Assembly (NCBI GenBank): GCA_963698255.1
Contig: CAVOQD010000003.1
Span: 1-64,000 of the forward strand
Direction of reading: 5' to 3'
Source: JAWKOK01 sp963698255
GTDB taxonomy: Bacteria; Chloroflexota; Anaerolineae; Caldilineales; Caldilineaceae
DNA length: 64,000 nucleotides
The notes under the pieces are model-generated. The model searched no databases, was not told where the DNA came from, and worked only from the letters and a program-made list of their open reading frames with translations. Below are positions 43,088-53,646 of this stretch, piece after piece (positions within the stretch are counted from its first letter, which is position 1; each line of letters begins with the position of its first letter). A program made the position numbers and the translations under genes.

Positions 43088-44756
43088 CTACGGCGTGAGG
43101 ACCAGCGTCGCCCATTCGGTCGGATCGTCGTGGGTGGTGCGCACCGGCGAGAGCGACAAGACCGTCTCCTGGGCCGGCACGTCGGCGTCATTGTCATTGA
43201 CGCTGAGGTTGAAGCCAAAGCGGTCGCCGATGCCGATGCTGCGTCCATCCAGACCCAAGACCGACCACGGAATCAACGCTTCCACGTTGTAGCCACGGCC
43301 TGTCGATCCCTGGCCCAGCCCGCGAACAACGCCAGCTAGATCGAGCGAGGCTTCTTCGTCGTAGGGCAGCCAGCGATAGCCACGCATGGCCGTGAAGTCG
43401 GGCTGAAAATCCGATGCCGATCTGGTAGTCGTCATCATTGGCCGTCGTCTCAGGATAGTCCGCGGCCAGTTGCTGATCGAACTGGATCTCCAGCCCGTCG
43501 CCCTGCCACATGTCGGTCCCCGCCGGCCCCACGCTCGACAGATCGTCGATCACGCGCACGGCCAAAATCAACCCTTCTTCGGACCAGGCCAATTGGTAGA
43601 CCGCATTGAGGTCGGAGATCCCGTTGTACGCGCCCGTGTCGTAGACCACCGCGCCCATGGGCTGCCAGTTGTCGGGCCATTCGCTGAAGTTGCCGTCGAA
43701 GAGGGGCAGTGAGCCTGCCCTCGGCGCAAAGGCCGAACCGTTGCGGGCCGGGCGCGCGTTCAATTGCACCGGATCGAGGGTCGGCGTTGGCCGCGGCGTC
43801 GGACGCGGTGTGGGGCTGGGGCGCAGCGTCGGCTGCGGTGCGACAGCTATCTGATCGTCGGAGGCTGCGTCGATACGCTCGGTATTCGCTGCCTCCAGGA
43901 ATAGCGGGGTCCATGACGACGATGTCGCCTGGTTGTAGAGATTGTCGTCGGTGCAGCCGGGCGCGTCGCTGCTGAGGACGACGAATCCGTATTCGAAGTC
44001 CTGGACGTGGATGCAGATACCCTTTTCCTGATCCGTCGCCCAGCCCAATGCCGCGAAAACCTCATCGCTCTCGCCCCAAACGTAGCCGAAGCCGCGTTGC
44101 GGTTCGTACAAGCCGGGCGGCGCTTGGCCTCTCGGGGTGAGCGGCTTGCCGTCCCAGCGCTCTTCCACAGGCTGCCACCGACCGTCGTTTGTGAAAATGT
44201 AGGCTTGGTCGTTGTCGCTGCGCCAGAGCATGGAGCCGCGCTCGAACGGTTCCCAGGCCGCCCAGACGATGCGTCCCGGCGGCGTGATCGCGCAGCCCAA
44301 TTGGTTGCGACTGTTCAAGAGCGGAAAACTGGCGTCGACGGGCAGCTCGCAGACGCCGGGCGTCAGTTGCGGCGTCACGCTGGGCGTGGCTGTCGGCGAC
44401 AAGGTTGGCAGAATCCGGGGCGTTGACGTCGGGGCCACCGGCGTTGGAGGCACTTGGGTCTTGCCGATCTCCTCGGCAATCGCTTCGATGATCGCCTCTT
44501 CAACGCCATCAATGTCGGAGCCGGGCGTTCGCGTCACCAATACGGCGCCGACCGCCGACGGTGTTTGAGTAAGTTGGTCTGAGATGGACGTCGGTGCGGC
44601 ATTGAGACGAGGAAAGACACGCATGGCGGCCAGCCCCACGGCAAAGCCGAAGAGCAGCAGGCCCAGCGTCGCCATCAGTCCGATCAGCAGTCTGCTCTTC
44701 TCTTTGGATTGTTTGGGCTGATCATCGATCAGGTCGAAATCGTCATGGTCGGGCAC
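43088..44756 (-). CDS. Membrane-anchored protein with C-terminal CBM9/DOMON-like domain (frameshifted near 43408)
   Basis: About 555 residues. An acidic cytoplasmic start is followed by one transmembrane helix (about residues 24-46), a Thr/Pro-rich stalk (PTPVAPTSTPRILPTLSPT), a globular middle (about 135-280, with WEPFERGSMLWRSDN), a second Pro/Thr linker of PTPRPTP repeats, and a C-terminal sugar-binding-like domain (LFDGNFSEWPDNW ... YQLAWSEEGLILAVRVIDD ... WQGDGLEIQFD) of the CBM9 kind. One extra base in a TTTT run near 43408 interrupts this last domain. Start GTG 44756. Extracytoplasmic, possibly cell-wall- or glycan-binding; ligand unknown. Confidence 0.75.
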
Positions 44757-44833
44757 GAACGCACCTGCTACAGCCTACGGCCTGTTTGCTTGCTTCGGAT
44801 AGGGTAGGATTATAGGAATCTTTGATGGCGACG

Positions 44834-45232
44834 TCAATTCGCCGGCAGCAGTGACTGCAGCCAATCCAAGTTGTCGGGCGCATTCTCAAACAGAAAAACA
44901 AAGAGGACGATCAGGAGCAGCAGCAGCGCGTATAGAACCGTTCGCCACTGGCGCAGTCTCGATTCAACCTGTGGCGAACGCGAGAGTGGCTGGTCCAACA
45001 TCTGTTGTTCGGGCGAAAAGATGGCCAGACGAGGGCCATTCCCTGTATCGATCGATGCGATGGAGACGGTCTGGCCGATCCATTCGTGCAACACAGCACT
45101 GTGGGTGATACGCGCCATGTCGTTGGCGTCGCCGGGATGGAGCGCCATTGGTTTTTCGATGCCGTCAAAATGAAGGACCGGCGTCAGAGACTCCAGCCCT
45201 TCGATGGTGACATTGGTGATCGTGACGTCCAT
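44834..45232 (-). CDS. Hypothetical tail-anchored membrane protein
   Basis: 132 residues from the first in-frame ATG: a soluble beta-rich domain (VTITNVTIEGLESLTPVLHFDG...) and one C-terminal hydrophobic helix (about 98-118), then a short tail. No family recognised. The frame stays open upstream with sensible sequence (SFRRATGYSHEDLAGRR), and an ATG at 45296, 6 nt after the TlpA stop, would reach it with a single +1 shift; the true gene is probably 44834-45296. Last gene of the operon with the metalloprotease and TlpA. Confidence 0.6.
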   Translation of the reverse strand: MDVTITNVTIEGLESLTPVLHFDGIEKPMALHPGDANDMARITHSAVLHEWIGQTVSIASIDTGNGPRLAIFSPEQQMLDQPLSRSPQVESRLRQWRTVLYALLLLLIVLFVFLFENAPDNLDWLQSLLPAN

Positions 45233-45302
45233 CCGCCGACCTGCCAGATCCTCGTGGCTGTAACCGGTAGCGCGTCTGAATGATGTTGTCTGCCATAGAC
45301 CG

Positions 45303-45908
45303 CTAGAGTATTTCGTTCAGCAGCTCATTCAACTTTTCCGCATTGAGCAGACCGGACCAGATCGCGGAGACGTTGCCTTCTTGATCGATGAAGACGCTGG
45401 TCGGCATGCCGGAGACGCCGTAGGCATTGCGCAGTTTGCCCTCGCCGTCCATGAGCACCGGCATGCTGATGCCAAAATCGTTGACGAACGGTTCGACAGT
45501 CTTCAAATCTTCCTGCACATTGACCGCGAGCACGACAAGCTCTTCATGGGCCTCGGAGGCCGCAATGATGTCCGGCATCTCCCTGCGGCAGGGGGGGCAC
45601 CAGGTCGCCCAAAAGTTGATCATCACCGGTCGCCCCTGGAGGTCTTCGATGTTGATGTGGCTGCCGTCGGCCAAGACCATGCGAAAACCGGGCGCCGTCT
45701 CGCCCACTTTGGGCCCGCGATTGTCGTCAGCCAGCACCACCACCTCGGGGAAGCCGCGCCCCAAGCCGGCAGGCAGCATGTCAACGCCGATGGCCTCGCC
45801 GGCCGGTTCGGCGGCTCTGCCGCTTCCACAGGCGGACAACATCGTCATTGTTGCCAGCAGTCCGACGATCAGAAAAACCGCCAAGCGTGGTCGTCTACCC
45901 CACTGCAT
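45303..45908 (-). CDS. TlpA-like thioredoxin-fold lipoprotein
   Basis: 201 residues. A lipoprotein signal with lipobox LSAC places it on the outer face of the membrane. The thioredoxin fold follows: PAPxF-like GETAPGFRMVLADG, catalytic FWATWCPPCRREMP and cis-Pro region GMPTSVFID. TlpA/ResA proteins reduce disulfides of exported proteins or heme-binding apocytochromes. The ATG lies one base after the stop of the metalloprotease, so the two are translationally coupled; a role in supporting that secreted enzyme is possible but unproven. Confidence 0.88.
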   Translation of the reverse strand: MQWGRRPRLAVFLIVGLLATMTMLSACGSGRAAEPAGEAIGVDMLPAGLGRGFPEVVVLADDNRGPKVGETAPGFRMVLADGSHINIEDLQGRPVMINFWATWCPPCRREMPDIIAASEAHEELVVLAVNVQEDLKTVEPFVNDFGISMPVLMDGEGKLRNAYGVSGMPTSVFIDQEGNVSAIWSGLLNAEKLNELLNEIL

Positions 45909-45909
45909 A

Positions 45910-46984
45910 CTATGCCTCTCCCGGTTTGTTCTGGCTGTCGGCCGGCTGGTCGACGGTGGCCTGGATCGTATATTCGCCGGTCCGCTTGGTGTTGAAATGA
46001 CGTACCCGGATCGTGTAGCGTCCCCAATCCAGGTTGGCGACAATCTTCGGGTTCAACCGTCTGCCGCTGTCATCATCTTCTGCAATAAAGATCGAATCAT
46101 CCTCGGGCCCGTAGATCGACATGACCAGATCCGTGCGGCCGTCGGTCTCGATGACGTAGCGTCCGGGCCGCAGCACGTTGATGAATATACGTGTCGATCT
46201 CGCCGTTTTCGCCGATGGTTCCATCTCGGGGCGGCGCGCCGATCAGGATCTCATGGGCCGGCTTGGGGTAGATGTCGCTGATGAAGCCGATATCGGTCTC
46301 TGACAGTTGGCGGTTCCAGCCCACCTCGAAGTCCCCGATGGTGAATTCGTTGGGGATGGGATAGAGCATGATCGACCGTTCGTCAAACTGGGTGCCGCGC
46401 ACCTCATCCTCCGAGTATTTCTGGAAGAGGTTGACATCAACCTGTTCCTTGGTCCAATTGTTGGGCGGGCCGCCATAGTATTCGTAGACAGCGTCCTTGT
46501 TCCACGGAATTTCACCGGCCGGGTTCTGGTGTTCATGGATCAGGCCCAATGCATGGCCGAACTCATGCAACACGACGCGTTCGTACTCGGCATCGGGCGA
46601 ATTGGGCTTCAGCCATCCGAAATTCATGGTCGGCTGTGACTTTGGGATCGACCGTGCATCGGTACCGATGTAGGACCAGGAGCCGGGCTGCTGGAAGGTG
46701 ATGCGAATCTCCGCATTCGGATCGTCGACGAACTTCAATCGGATATTGGACAGCTCGGACCAGGTGTAGGCGACATCGCGCACCTTCTCCTGCACGACGG
46801 GATCGCCGTCCATAAAGTGGACCCGCAGTATCGAGTCATTGGGCCACTTCTTGGCGAATAGCAGGACTGTCTGGGAAGGCATCGGCGTGGGGATGGCGGG
46901 CGCCATAACGGGTGCAATCGATTCAGCCCGGATCGGTCGTTCAACGACCCGGTCAATACATGCCAGGATTTCGTTGTTGGCCAC
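45910..46984 (-). CDS. Astacin/matrixin-like zinc metalloprotease with C-terminal PPC-like domain (frameshifted near 46187)
   Basis: About 357 residues. Metzincin motif HEFGHALGLIHEHQNP (HExxHxxGxxH) and Met-turn SIMLYPIP identify a zinc endopeptidase. The C-terminal about 90 residues (NVLRPGRYVIETDGRTDLVMSIYGP ... GRYTIRVRHF) are a prepeptidase-C-like beta domain, placed in the second frame; one extra T near 46187 separates them. No classical signal peptide is seen after the GTG start at 46984 (AGGAGAG upstream), so export may be non-classical or the start further upstream. First gene of a three-gene operon. Confidence 0.82.
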
Positions 46985-47297
46985 TGTGTTCTCTCCTGTT
47001 CTGTAGACATAAAAAGCTATCGTTGCACAAATTATAGACGGCTTACTCGCTTCGTGTCAATCGGTCACGCTCTATTGGCGTTGCAGTTTACATAGGTACA
47101 GCGCAGTTACAGCGTGCTGGCAGCTTGTCGGAGAGAGATCTGATAGGACACGGATGACGCTGATCTGGCTGATACCCACGGATCAAATCGGAAAAATCAG
47201 CGACAATCCGTTAGTTCCGTGTCATCCGCGTCCCATTTTTTCGTCACCCCCACAGCCTGCTAGCGTGGATCGGCATAGTCCAGAGTGGGCCGATGCT
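46985..47297. other. Divergent intergenic region
   Basis: Between the leftward metalloprotease and the rightward CpXC gene. It contains the palindrome at 47145-47233 and nothing else recognisable. Confidence 0.5.
47145..47233. repeat. Palindromic CGGATGAC-type intergenic repeat
   Basis: AGGACACGGATGACGCTGAT at the left is matched by TTCCGTGTCATCCGCGTCCC at the right; inner words GGCTGAT and ATCAGCG also pair. Confidence 0.7.
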
Positions 47298-47327
47298 TTG
47301 GAAAGAAAGCGCGTGCTGGGGTACAAT
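47298..47327 (+). promoter_or_regulatory. Probable promoter of the CpXC-cinA cluster
   Basis: TTGGAA, 18-nt spacer, TACAAT; 89 nt before ATG 47416. Confidence 0.45.
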
Positions 47328-47415
47328 AGTACGGTTGTTGTCAACTTTGAATCGATATGCGGATTCGCCGCCATCGTTGTTCAGGCGAACCGTTTTCCAG
47401 GAAAGAAGAGTTAAT

Positions 47416-49003
47416 ATGAGCGGCATTTTACTCCCAGGTCAGGACAAAGAGCAGCCGGAATCGGATGGACGTATTGAGATCGCCAAGGGCTTCTCACGGT
47501 CAAAACCTGAGTCTGCCGAGGTGAAGCCGGTGGTGGAAGAAACTGCGTCCCCGACGACCGCGGTTCCAGAGCAGACTTCGGCCACGCCACAGCCACGACC
47601 ACAGCCACAGCCGCGGGCCGGCGGCCGACAACAGAGTGACTTCGCCTTCCCGCCCTCCGGCGCACAGGTGCAGTGTCCCAACTGTGGAACGCCGTTTCAG
47701 GTTCCGGTCTTCACAATTATTGACTTTGGAGAAAACCCCGAACTGCGGATGCCTTTGCTGAGCGGCCAGATCAATGTCGCAGCCTGCCCCAACTGTCAGT
47801 CCGGCGGTCCCCTGTCGGCTCCGCTGTTGGTCCACGATCCTGAGAACGCATTTCTGGGCGTCTTTGTGCCCCAGGCCAGTGGTATGGACGACATGCAGGC
47901 CCAGCGCATCATCGGCGATCTGACCCAGACCCTCATGCGCAAGCTGCCTTCCGAGTCCCGCAGAGGCTATATGTTGCAGGCCAAGCAGTTCTTTGACTGG
48001 CAGCGTTTCACCGAGGCGCTCTGGGCATTTGAAGGCGTCACGCCTGAGATGTTGCGTCGCCAGCGAGATCAGTCGGCGCTTCTGCAGAGCCTTGCCGCAT
48101 TGGCCAACGATCGCAAAGCGCTGGAAATCGCCATCGAACGCGACAAGTCGCTGATCGATTCCGATCTGTTCGCCATGCTCGATCGCATCATCGTCATGTC
48201 CGGCGCAGCCGGCCAAGACGGCCAGCCCAACCCGCTATTGGCGCTGCGCGAAGTTCTTTTGGATTCGACCGAGGCCGGCGCTGAGGTGCGTGCACGAGAG
48301 GATAAGATTCGCGGTCTGCTCTCCGGCATCAGCCGGGAGACCACGCGTGAGGAACTGCTGGACATCCTCCTGAACGCCTGGGGCGAAGAGGATGGCGAAC
48401 AAGTTGTCCCGACGTTGATCATGGCTGTCGGCCCGCTGGTCGACTATGACTTCCTGATGTTGCTGTCCGCGCGAATCGACGCTGCCGGGGATGAGGATGA
48501 GCGCGAGACTTTGACCGTGTTGCGTGACCTTATCCTGGAAATGCAGGCAATTCAGGAGGAGCAGCGCCAGAGCCAGCAGCCCGATTCTCAGCAGGCCCAG
48601 GCCGTGTTGCAGGAGGTACTTCAGGCCACGGACGTGGCTGCCAAGCTCAACGAGCTTTCTCAGTTCATTGATGAGAATTTCATGGGCTTGTTGGCCGCCA
48701 ATATCCAGGCGGCTGAGAAGAACGGGGCCACCGGCGCGGCCAAGCGCCTGCGGGACGTTTACGAGACTGGCGCTGAAGATCATGCAGGAAAACATGCCTG
48801 CAGAACTGCGTCTGGTCAACGAACTGTTGACTGCGCCTGATTCGTCGGCCGCTCGTAAATTGCTCAAGGAAAATCGTGAGATGCTTACGCCTGAGTTTGT
48901 GGAGTCGATCAGCGGCCTGGAGAGTGAGCTACGCCAGAACGGGCAGGCGGACCTGGCGGATCGGCTCAAATCGCTGCGTAGCCAGATCGCGTTGATGCTC
49001 TAG
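47416..49003 (+). CDS. CpXC-domain protein (frameshifted near 48766)
   Basis: About 528 residues. After a Pro/Gln-rich leader (residues 1-75) comes a CpXC domain with two CxxC zinc pairs: VQCPNCGTPFQVPVFTIIDF and AACPNCQSGGPLSAP. The rest is a long helical region (about 180-528) with heptad-like runs and no other recognised domain. One extra A near 48766 splits off the last 75 residues (LALKIMQENMPAEL ... RSQIALML). AGAAGAG precedes the ATG. It is followed 16 nt later by cinA. CpXC proteins are uncharacterised; zinc binding is inferred. Confidence 0.72.
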
Positions 49004-49019
49004 AAACGAAGAGACCGAT

Positions 49020-50284
49020 ATGGCCGATCGAGCCGCTCCGCTTTGCGCGGAGATTGTGACCACCGGAACCGAAATACTGTTGGGTGAGATTGTCGACACG
49101 AATGCGACCTGGATTGCCCAGCAGTTGCGCGAGTCCGGCATCAACCTCTACTACAAGACCACCGTCGGCGACAACCAGGCGCGGGTGCGTGGCGTCATCG
49201 AACTGGGGCTTTCCCGCGGCAGCGTGCTTCTGGTCACCGGCGGCCTTGGGCCGACGAAGGACGATATCACCCGTGACGCCATCGCCGATGCAACCGGCTG
49301 TGCGCTGGAATTGCATGAGGGTGCGCTGGCGACGCTCAAGGAGCGCTTCGCCCGCTTCGGCGCCCAGATGACCGAGAACAACCGCCGCCAAGCCTACATT
49401 CCTGCGGGCGCGACGCTGGTTGAGAACCCGGTGGGCACGGCGCCGGGCTTCATCGTCGAGAGCGGGGCCGGCACAGTCATCGCCATGCCCGGCGTGCCCA
49501 GCGAAATGAAACGCATGATGGTGGACACAGTCTTGCCCTATCTGCGCACGCGCAACGGCAACAAAGGCATCATTCGCCGGCGCGTTCTGCGCACTATCGG
49601 CATCGGCGAAAGCACGATCGACCACGAGTTGGGGGCGCTGATGGATCGTGCCAACCCGACCGTTGGCCTGGCCGCCCATCTGGGCCAGGCGGATGTGCGT
49701 GTTACTGCTCAGGCGCAGACTGAGGACGAGGTCGAGGCGCTGCTGGACGGGATCGAGGCCGAAGTGCGCGCTCGGATTGGGCGCCATATCTACAGCGCCA
49801 CGGCCGGCGAACCTTTTGCAGTGGTTGTGGCGCGTCATGTTGCAGTCGCAGGGCGTCACAGTGGCCCTATTCGAGACCAATACCCAGGGCGACGTGGGCC
49901 GGCGACTCTCTTCCGCCTTGGCTGAGTTTGATCCGGTTGCCGCCGTCTGGACTGCCGACGATCTGGCTTCGATTCCGCCCGCAGTGCGTGATCGCTGCGC
50001 CACGCTCCAGCCGCCCTATGATGAGGCAATTGCGAAGGAGCTTGCCCAGACTGCCCTGACGGAATCAACAGCAACCTTCGCGTTGGCCCTCATCGGCACC
50101 AGCGGCGAGGACGAAGGCGTCTGGGGCAGCGGAGAAGGCCAGACGCTGATCGCGTTGGCGGGTCCGGGTATCGAAGAGATCCAGCGCATCAACTACGGCG
50201 GGCGCGAACGCTGCCACAATCGTGCGTCTCGGCAACACAGCGTTGACGTTGCTCTGGCGCGCGCTTGGCGGCGGGCAGGCGTAG
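49020..50284 (+). CDS. cinA: CinA family protein (two frameshifts)
   Basis: About 420 residues. The N-terminal molybdopterin-binding-like (COG1058) domain is canonical: EIVTTGTEILLGEIVDTNATWIA, VTGGLGPTKDD, NPVGTAPGF, MPGVPSEM. It is linked to pyridine nucleotide repair/ADP-ribose pyrophosphatase activity in CinA. The C-terminal domain aligns in position with the nicotinamide-mononucleotide deamidase domain but lacks a recognisable AES-x-TGG active-site motif, having FETNTQGDVGRRLSS instead. Extra bases near 49836 and 50210 split the gene; the real end is IVRLGNTALTLLWRAL... at 50284. The HD gene starts only 4 nt later. Confidence 0.85.
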
Positions 50285-50288
50285 TAGA

Positions 50289-50881
50289 ATGCAGGATGAA
50301 ATGGCCGGCGCACCGCTGCCACCGTTGTTGACGCTGCTCGACCGGGCCAATGACCTGAAGCGGCTGCCGCGCATGGGATGGCTGCTGGCCGGGGTAGCGC
50401 CGGCAGAGTCGGTGGCCGAGCACTCATTTGGTGTCGCCTTTTTGTCCTTGTTGTTGGTTGACGCCATCAACGATTCCTGGGAAGCTGAAGGCTTGGCGGA
50501 GCCGTTGGACTGGTGAACGCGTATTGCGCCTCGCCTTGCTCCACGATCTGGCTGAAAGTCTGCTGACCGATCTGCCCAAGCGCAGCAGCGAGCTGATCGG
50601 CGCCGAAGTCAAACATGCGGCCGAAGATAAGGCCATGCAGGATCTGTTTGGGGCGATGCCAGGCAAGCATGAGTACCTCTCCGCTCTGGCAGACGTATGA
50701 TGATGGATCGACGCCGGAAGCGCGGCTGGTCAAGGATGCGGACAAGCTGGAAATGGTCCACCAGGCGCTGCGGTACGAGCAGAATGGGCAGGCGAATCTC
50801 ACCGAATTTTGGCAGGGACATCGCTGGCACTATGTGGCGAGCAGAATGCTCTATGACCAGTTATGCGCGGAACGGCAGTGA
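50289..50881 (+). CDS. HD-domain phosphohydrolase, YfbR-like (two frameshifts)
   Basis: About 196 residues of the HD_3/YfbR 5'-deoxynucleotidase-like family: LKRLPRMGWLLAGV, SVAEHSFGVAFL (first His), ALLHDLAESLLTDLP (HD pair) and KDADKLEMVHQAL (final Asp) form the metal site. It probably dephosphorylates nucleotides. Pieces lie in three frames, joined by dropping one base near 50511 and one near 50686. Start: ATG 50289 or, with the better-placed AGGA, ATG 50301. Likely co-transcribed with cinA. Confidence 0.8.
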
Positions 50882-50920
50882 CAAAGAGTGCGCCTTGTCA
50901 CGTTGGAATAGTCTGAACCT

Positions 50921-52082
50921 ATGAAGCAATCTTCCCCGCAATTCAACCGAATACGCGTTGTTCAGGCAGCGGTTCTTGCGCTCCTGATGGTTGCGCTGCT
51001 TGCCGGGTGCAATGGCCTATCCCAGAATCAGGAAGTCGTTCCTGCGACGGCGTCGACCGATGCGCCCGCCGATCCCGCCGCCCGTACTGACGTCGGTCAA
51101 TGCTGTCCAGGCCGAAGCACAGCCTGCCGAGGGCGATCCGGAACTGGGCGAACCCGTGTCCGCAGCGGTTCCCAGCGGCGACGAAGCGGATACGCGAGCC
51201 TCCTCCATGCCGGACGCCGATACGGTTGCTTCGCAACGATCCGGCGTGGACAATGGACGCCCGCTCGATCAGACGACCAACATTCTCCTGTTGGGCAGTG
51301 ATCGCCGGGACGATACGCCGAACTGGCGCACCGATGTGATGATGATCATTGCATTGGACCGTGAAAATGGGCGTGCCGGCGTCATTTCCATTCCACGCGA
51401 CGTCTTCATCGCAGAGATCCCAGGCCATCAACCCAACAAGGTCAATGTCGTTGACTACCTAGGAGAGATGGACGAGCCCGACGGTGGGCCGGCCCTGCTG
51501 GCAAGCATCATCGAGCGCGACATGGGCATCCCCATCCACCACTATCTGCGTTTCAGCTTCGACTCTTTCCGGGAGGTGGTTGATGCGCTGGACGGCGTTC
51601 CGGTCGACATCGACTGTTCCTTCTCCGGATTTATTGAGGATGAAGGCGGCTGGCTGGTGCTGGAACCGGGGACGCACCGCTTGACCGGCAACCAGGCCAT
51701 GATCTACGTGCGCGATCGCCAGTTGACCGGCGGCGATCTCAGCCGCGCTCGACGCCAACAACGATTTGTCTGGGCCGTACGCAATCAGGTTCTGGACGAA
51801 AATCTGCTGACCCGCATCCCGGGCCTATACACAGCGCTCGCCGGCTCGGTCGATACCGATATCGGCCTGGTCACGACGCTACAGCTTGCTCGCCTGGCCC
51901 TGGCGCTCGATCCCGAGGATCTCTACGGCATGGTCCTGGCGCCGCCGGATCTGCTCGAAGAAGGCTGGGCCCTGGGCATGTCTGTCTTCTTGCCCGATTG
52001 GGCGGCCATCGCCGAGTCCGTGCAGTTGGTCTTTGATAGCCCGCCGTTTATGGTCGACAATACGCCGGAGGATTGTCGGTAG
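50921..52082 (+). CDS. LytR-CpsA-Psr (LCP) family lipoprotein 1 (frameshifted near 51083)
   Basis: About 386 residues. A signal peptide with lipobox LLAGC, a Ser/Ala/Glu-rich linker (about 25-105), then an LCP domain: TNILLLGSDRRDD, WRTDVMMIIALD, GVISIPRDVF (Asp and Arg residues that bind the polyprenyl pyrophosphate), NKVNVVDYLG and GNQAMIYVRDR. LCP enzymes attach glycopolymers to the cell wall. Most LCP proteins have a transmembrane anchor, so lipid anchoring is unusual. One extra C near 51083 in the linker breaks the frame. A paralogue follows 45 nt downstream. Confidence 0.85.
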
Positions 52083-52127
52083 GTCAGGTCCTGAACAGGA
52101 CCGCTGATTCACGATTTGGAGCATACG

Positions 52128-53477
52128 ATGGTTGATTGGAAGAAGCCGATCTTTTTGGTGCTGATACTTTCGACGCTGCTGACCGGCTGTCAGTCGTCTT
52201 CGGCGAGGACCGGGTTCTCGGCAGCGGATGCATTGGCTGACGGCGGGTATGTGCTTCACAAGGCGCCGGCGGGTCTGTCTGCGCCTATCAGCCCATTGCC
52301 GGGCCCTGCTGCAAAGGTTGCTGTCCATCCTGTGCCGCCTGTGGGATCGGACGGTTACAAGCCGCAGGTATTGCCTGAGGTCATCGTCGGCTCTAACGGA
52401 GCGGCGGGATCGCCGGCGCCCTTCGTTTGGACTGCGCCCGGGCCCTCATTCGCCTGGAGCGAGACCGACAACTTCCTCGTACTGGGGACGGATCAACGCA
52501 GCAATGGCGGCAGTTGGCGCACGGATACGATCATGGTTGTCGGCATCGATCGTGCACGCAATCGTGTGGCGGTGCTGAGCATCCCGCGCGATCTGTACGT
52601 CGAGATTCCCGGCTATGGCTGGTCGCGCATCAACACGGCTGACTACATCGGCGAAAAGGTGCTGCCGGTCGAGGGCGGCGGGCCCGCACTGGTCTCCCAA
52701 ATTCTTTCCAATACCTTGGGCATTTCCACCAACCACTGGGTGCGTATGGAGATGCATGGCTTCAGGTCGGTCGTCAATGCCGTTGGGGGCGTCACTATCC
52801 ATCTGGACTGCCCCTTTTACGAACCGATCTATGTACGGGAGACAGAGTCCTGGGACTACTTCACCTTGCCGGCCGGCGATGTCTGGATGGACGGTGAAAC
52901 CGCCTACTGGTTCGTGCGTCTGCGTCTGCGCGAGAGTGATATCGGACGGGCCAAACGGCAGCGTCAATTCCTTTGGGCCCTGCGCGATCAGGCCTCCAAC
53001 ACGAACCTGCTGCTTCGTGCGCCCGAACTCTGGTCCGCTTTCCAGGAGACCTTCACGACAGACCTTTCGTTGCTGGAGATGGTCGACTATGCACAGTTCG
53101 CGCTGAGCGTTGATGCCGGAAATGTGCGTGCGGCGGGCATCACACTGGGTGATCTCCAGAGTTACACCACGTCACAGGGCGCTTCTGTGTTGCGCATCGC
53201 CGATCAAGCGCGGGTGCAGGCGGTCGTAGACGGCATCTGGGATGCGTCGGCAATGGCCGACGCCTACCGGCAGGACGCGGCCAACTGCCGACCGGCCCCT
53301 GTCGGTGCAGCCGTCGACAACGTTTCTTCCGAAGTGCGCACCCTGTTCGAAGCGGACCCAACGGCTCAGCCTGAGCAGACTGTGCCCCAAGAAACTGTGG
53401 CCGAAGAAACTGAACAGACGGACAGTGAATCGGCGGAAGGTGAATCGGCGGAAGCGGACCCGCCGGTCAACAACTAA
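52128..53477 (+). CDS. LytR-CpsA-Psr (LCP) family lipoprotein 2
   Basis: 449 residues, intact. Signal peptide with lipobox LLTGC, low-complexity linker (about 25-105), LCP domain with DNFLVLGTDQRSNG, WRTDTIMVVGID, VLSIPRDLYVEIPG, INTADYIG and RLRESDIGRAKRQRQFLWAL, then an acidic Thr/Glu-rich tail (QETVAEETEQTDSESAEG). ATG 52128 has GGAG at 7 nt. It is a tandem paralogue of the preceding gene, but diverged enough that the two may handle different glycopolymers or acceptors. The rightward run of genes ends here with a palindromic repeat. Confidence 0.88.
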   Translation: MVDWKKPIFLVLILSTLLTGCQSSSARTGFSAADALADGGYVLHKAPAGLSAPISPLPGPAAKVAVHPVPPVGSDGYKPQVLPEVIVGSNGAAGSPAPFVWTAPGPSFAWSETDNFLVLGTDQRSNGGSWRTDTIMVVGIDRARNRVAVLSIPRDLYVEIPGYGWSRINTADYIGEKVLPVEGGGPALVSQILSNTLGISTNHWVRMEMHGFRSVVNAVGGVTIHLDCPFYEPIYVRETESWDYFTLPAGDVWMDGETAYWFVRLRLRESDIGRAKRQRQFLWALRDQASNTNLLLRAPELWSAFQETFTTDLSLLEMVDYAQFALSVDAGNVRAAGITLGDLQSYTTSQGASVLRIADQARVQAVVDGIWDASAMADAYRQDAANCRPAPVGAAVDNVSSEVRTLFEADPTAQPEQTVPQETVAEETEQTDSESAEGESAEADPPVNN

Positions 53478-53497
53478 GGCCAATGCAGAAAAGTTTT

Positions 53498-53563
53498 ATC
53501 CACGAAGGGTCACGAATTCCCACAAAGGTCAGCTTTCTTCGTGCTTCTCTGTGCTTCGTGGAT
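53498..53563. repeat. Palindromic CCACGAAG-type intergenic repeat
   Basis: ATCCACGAAG (53498-53507) and CTTCGTGGAT (53554-53563) form the ends; ACGAA/TTCGT words inside pair further. It lies between convergent LCP2 and the eCIS-like operon and may act as terminator. Confidence 0.7.
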
Positions 53564-53646
53564 CATTATTTCTTTGGATTTGCCTGACGTTTGCTCGATC
53601 TGGTCTCCAGCGTCAAAGCCAATGTGAGCTGCCCAACAGTTGGGCA

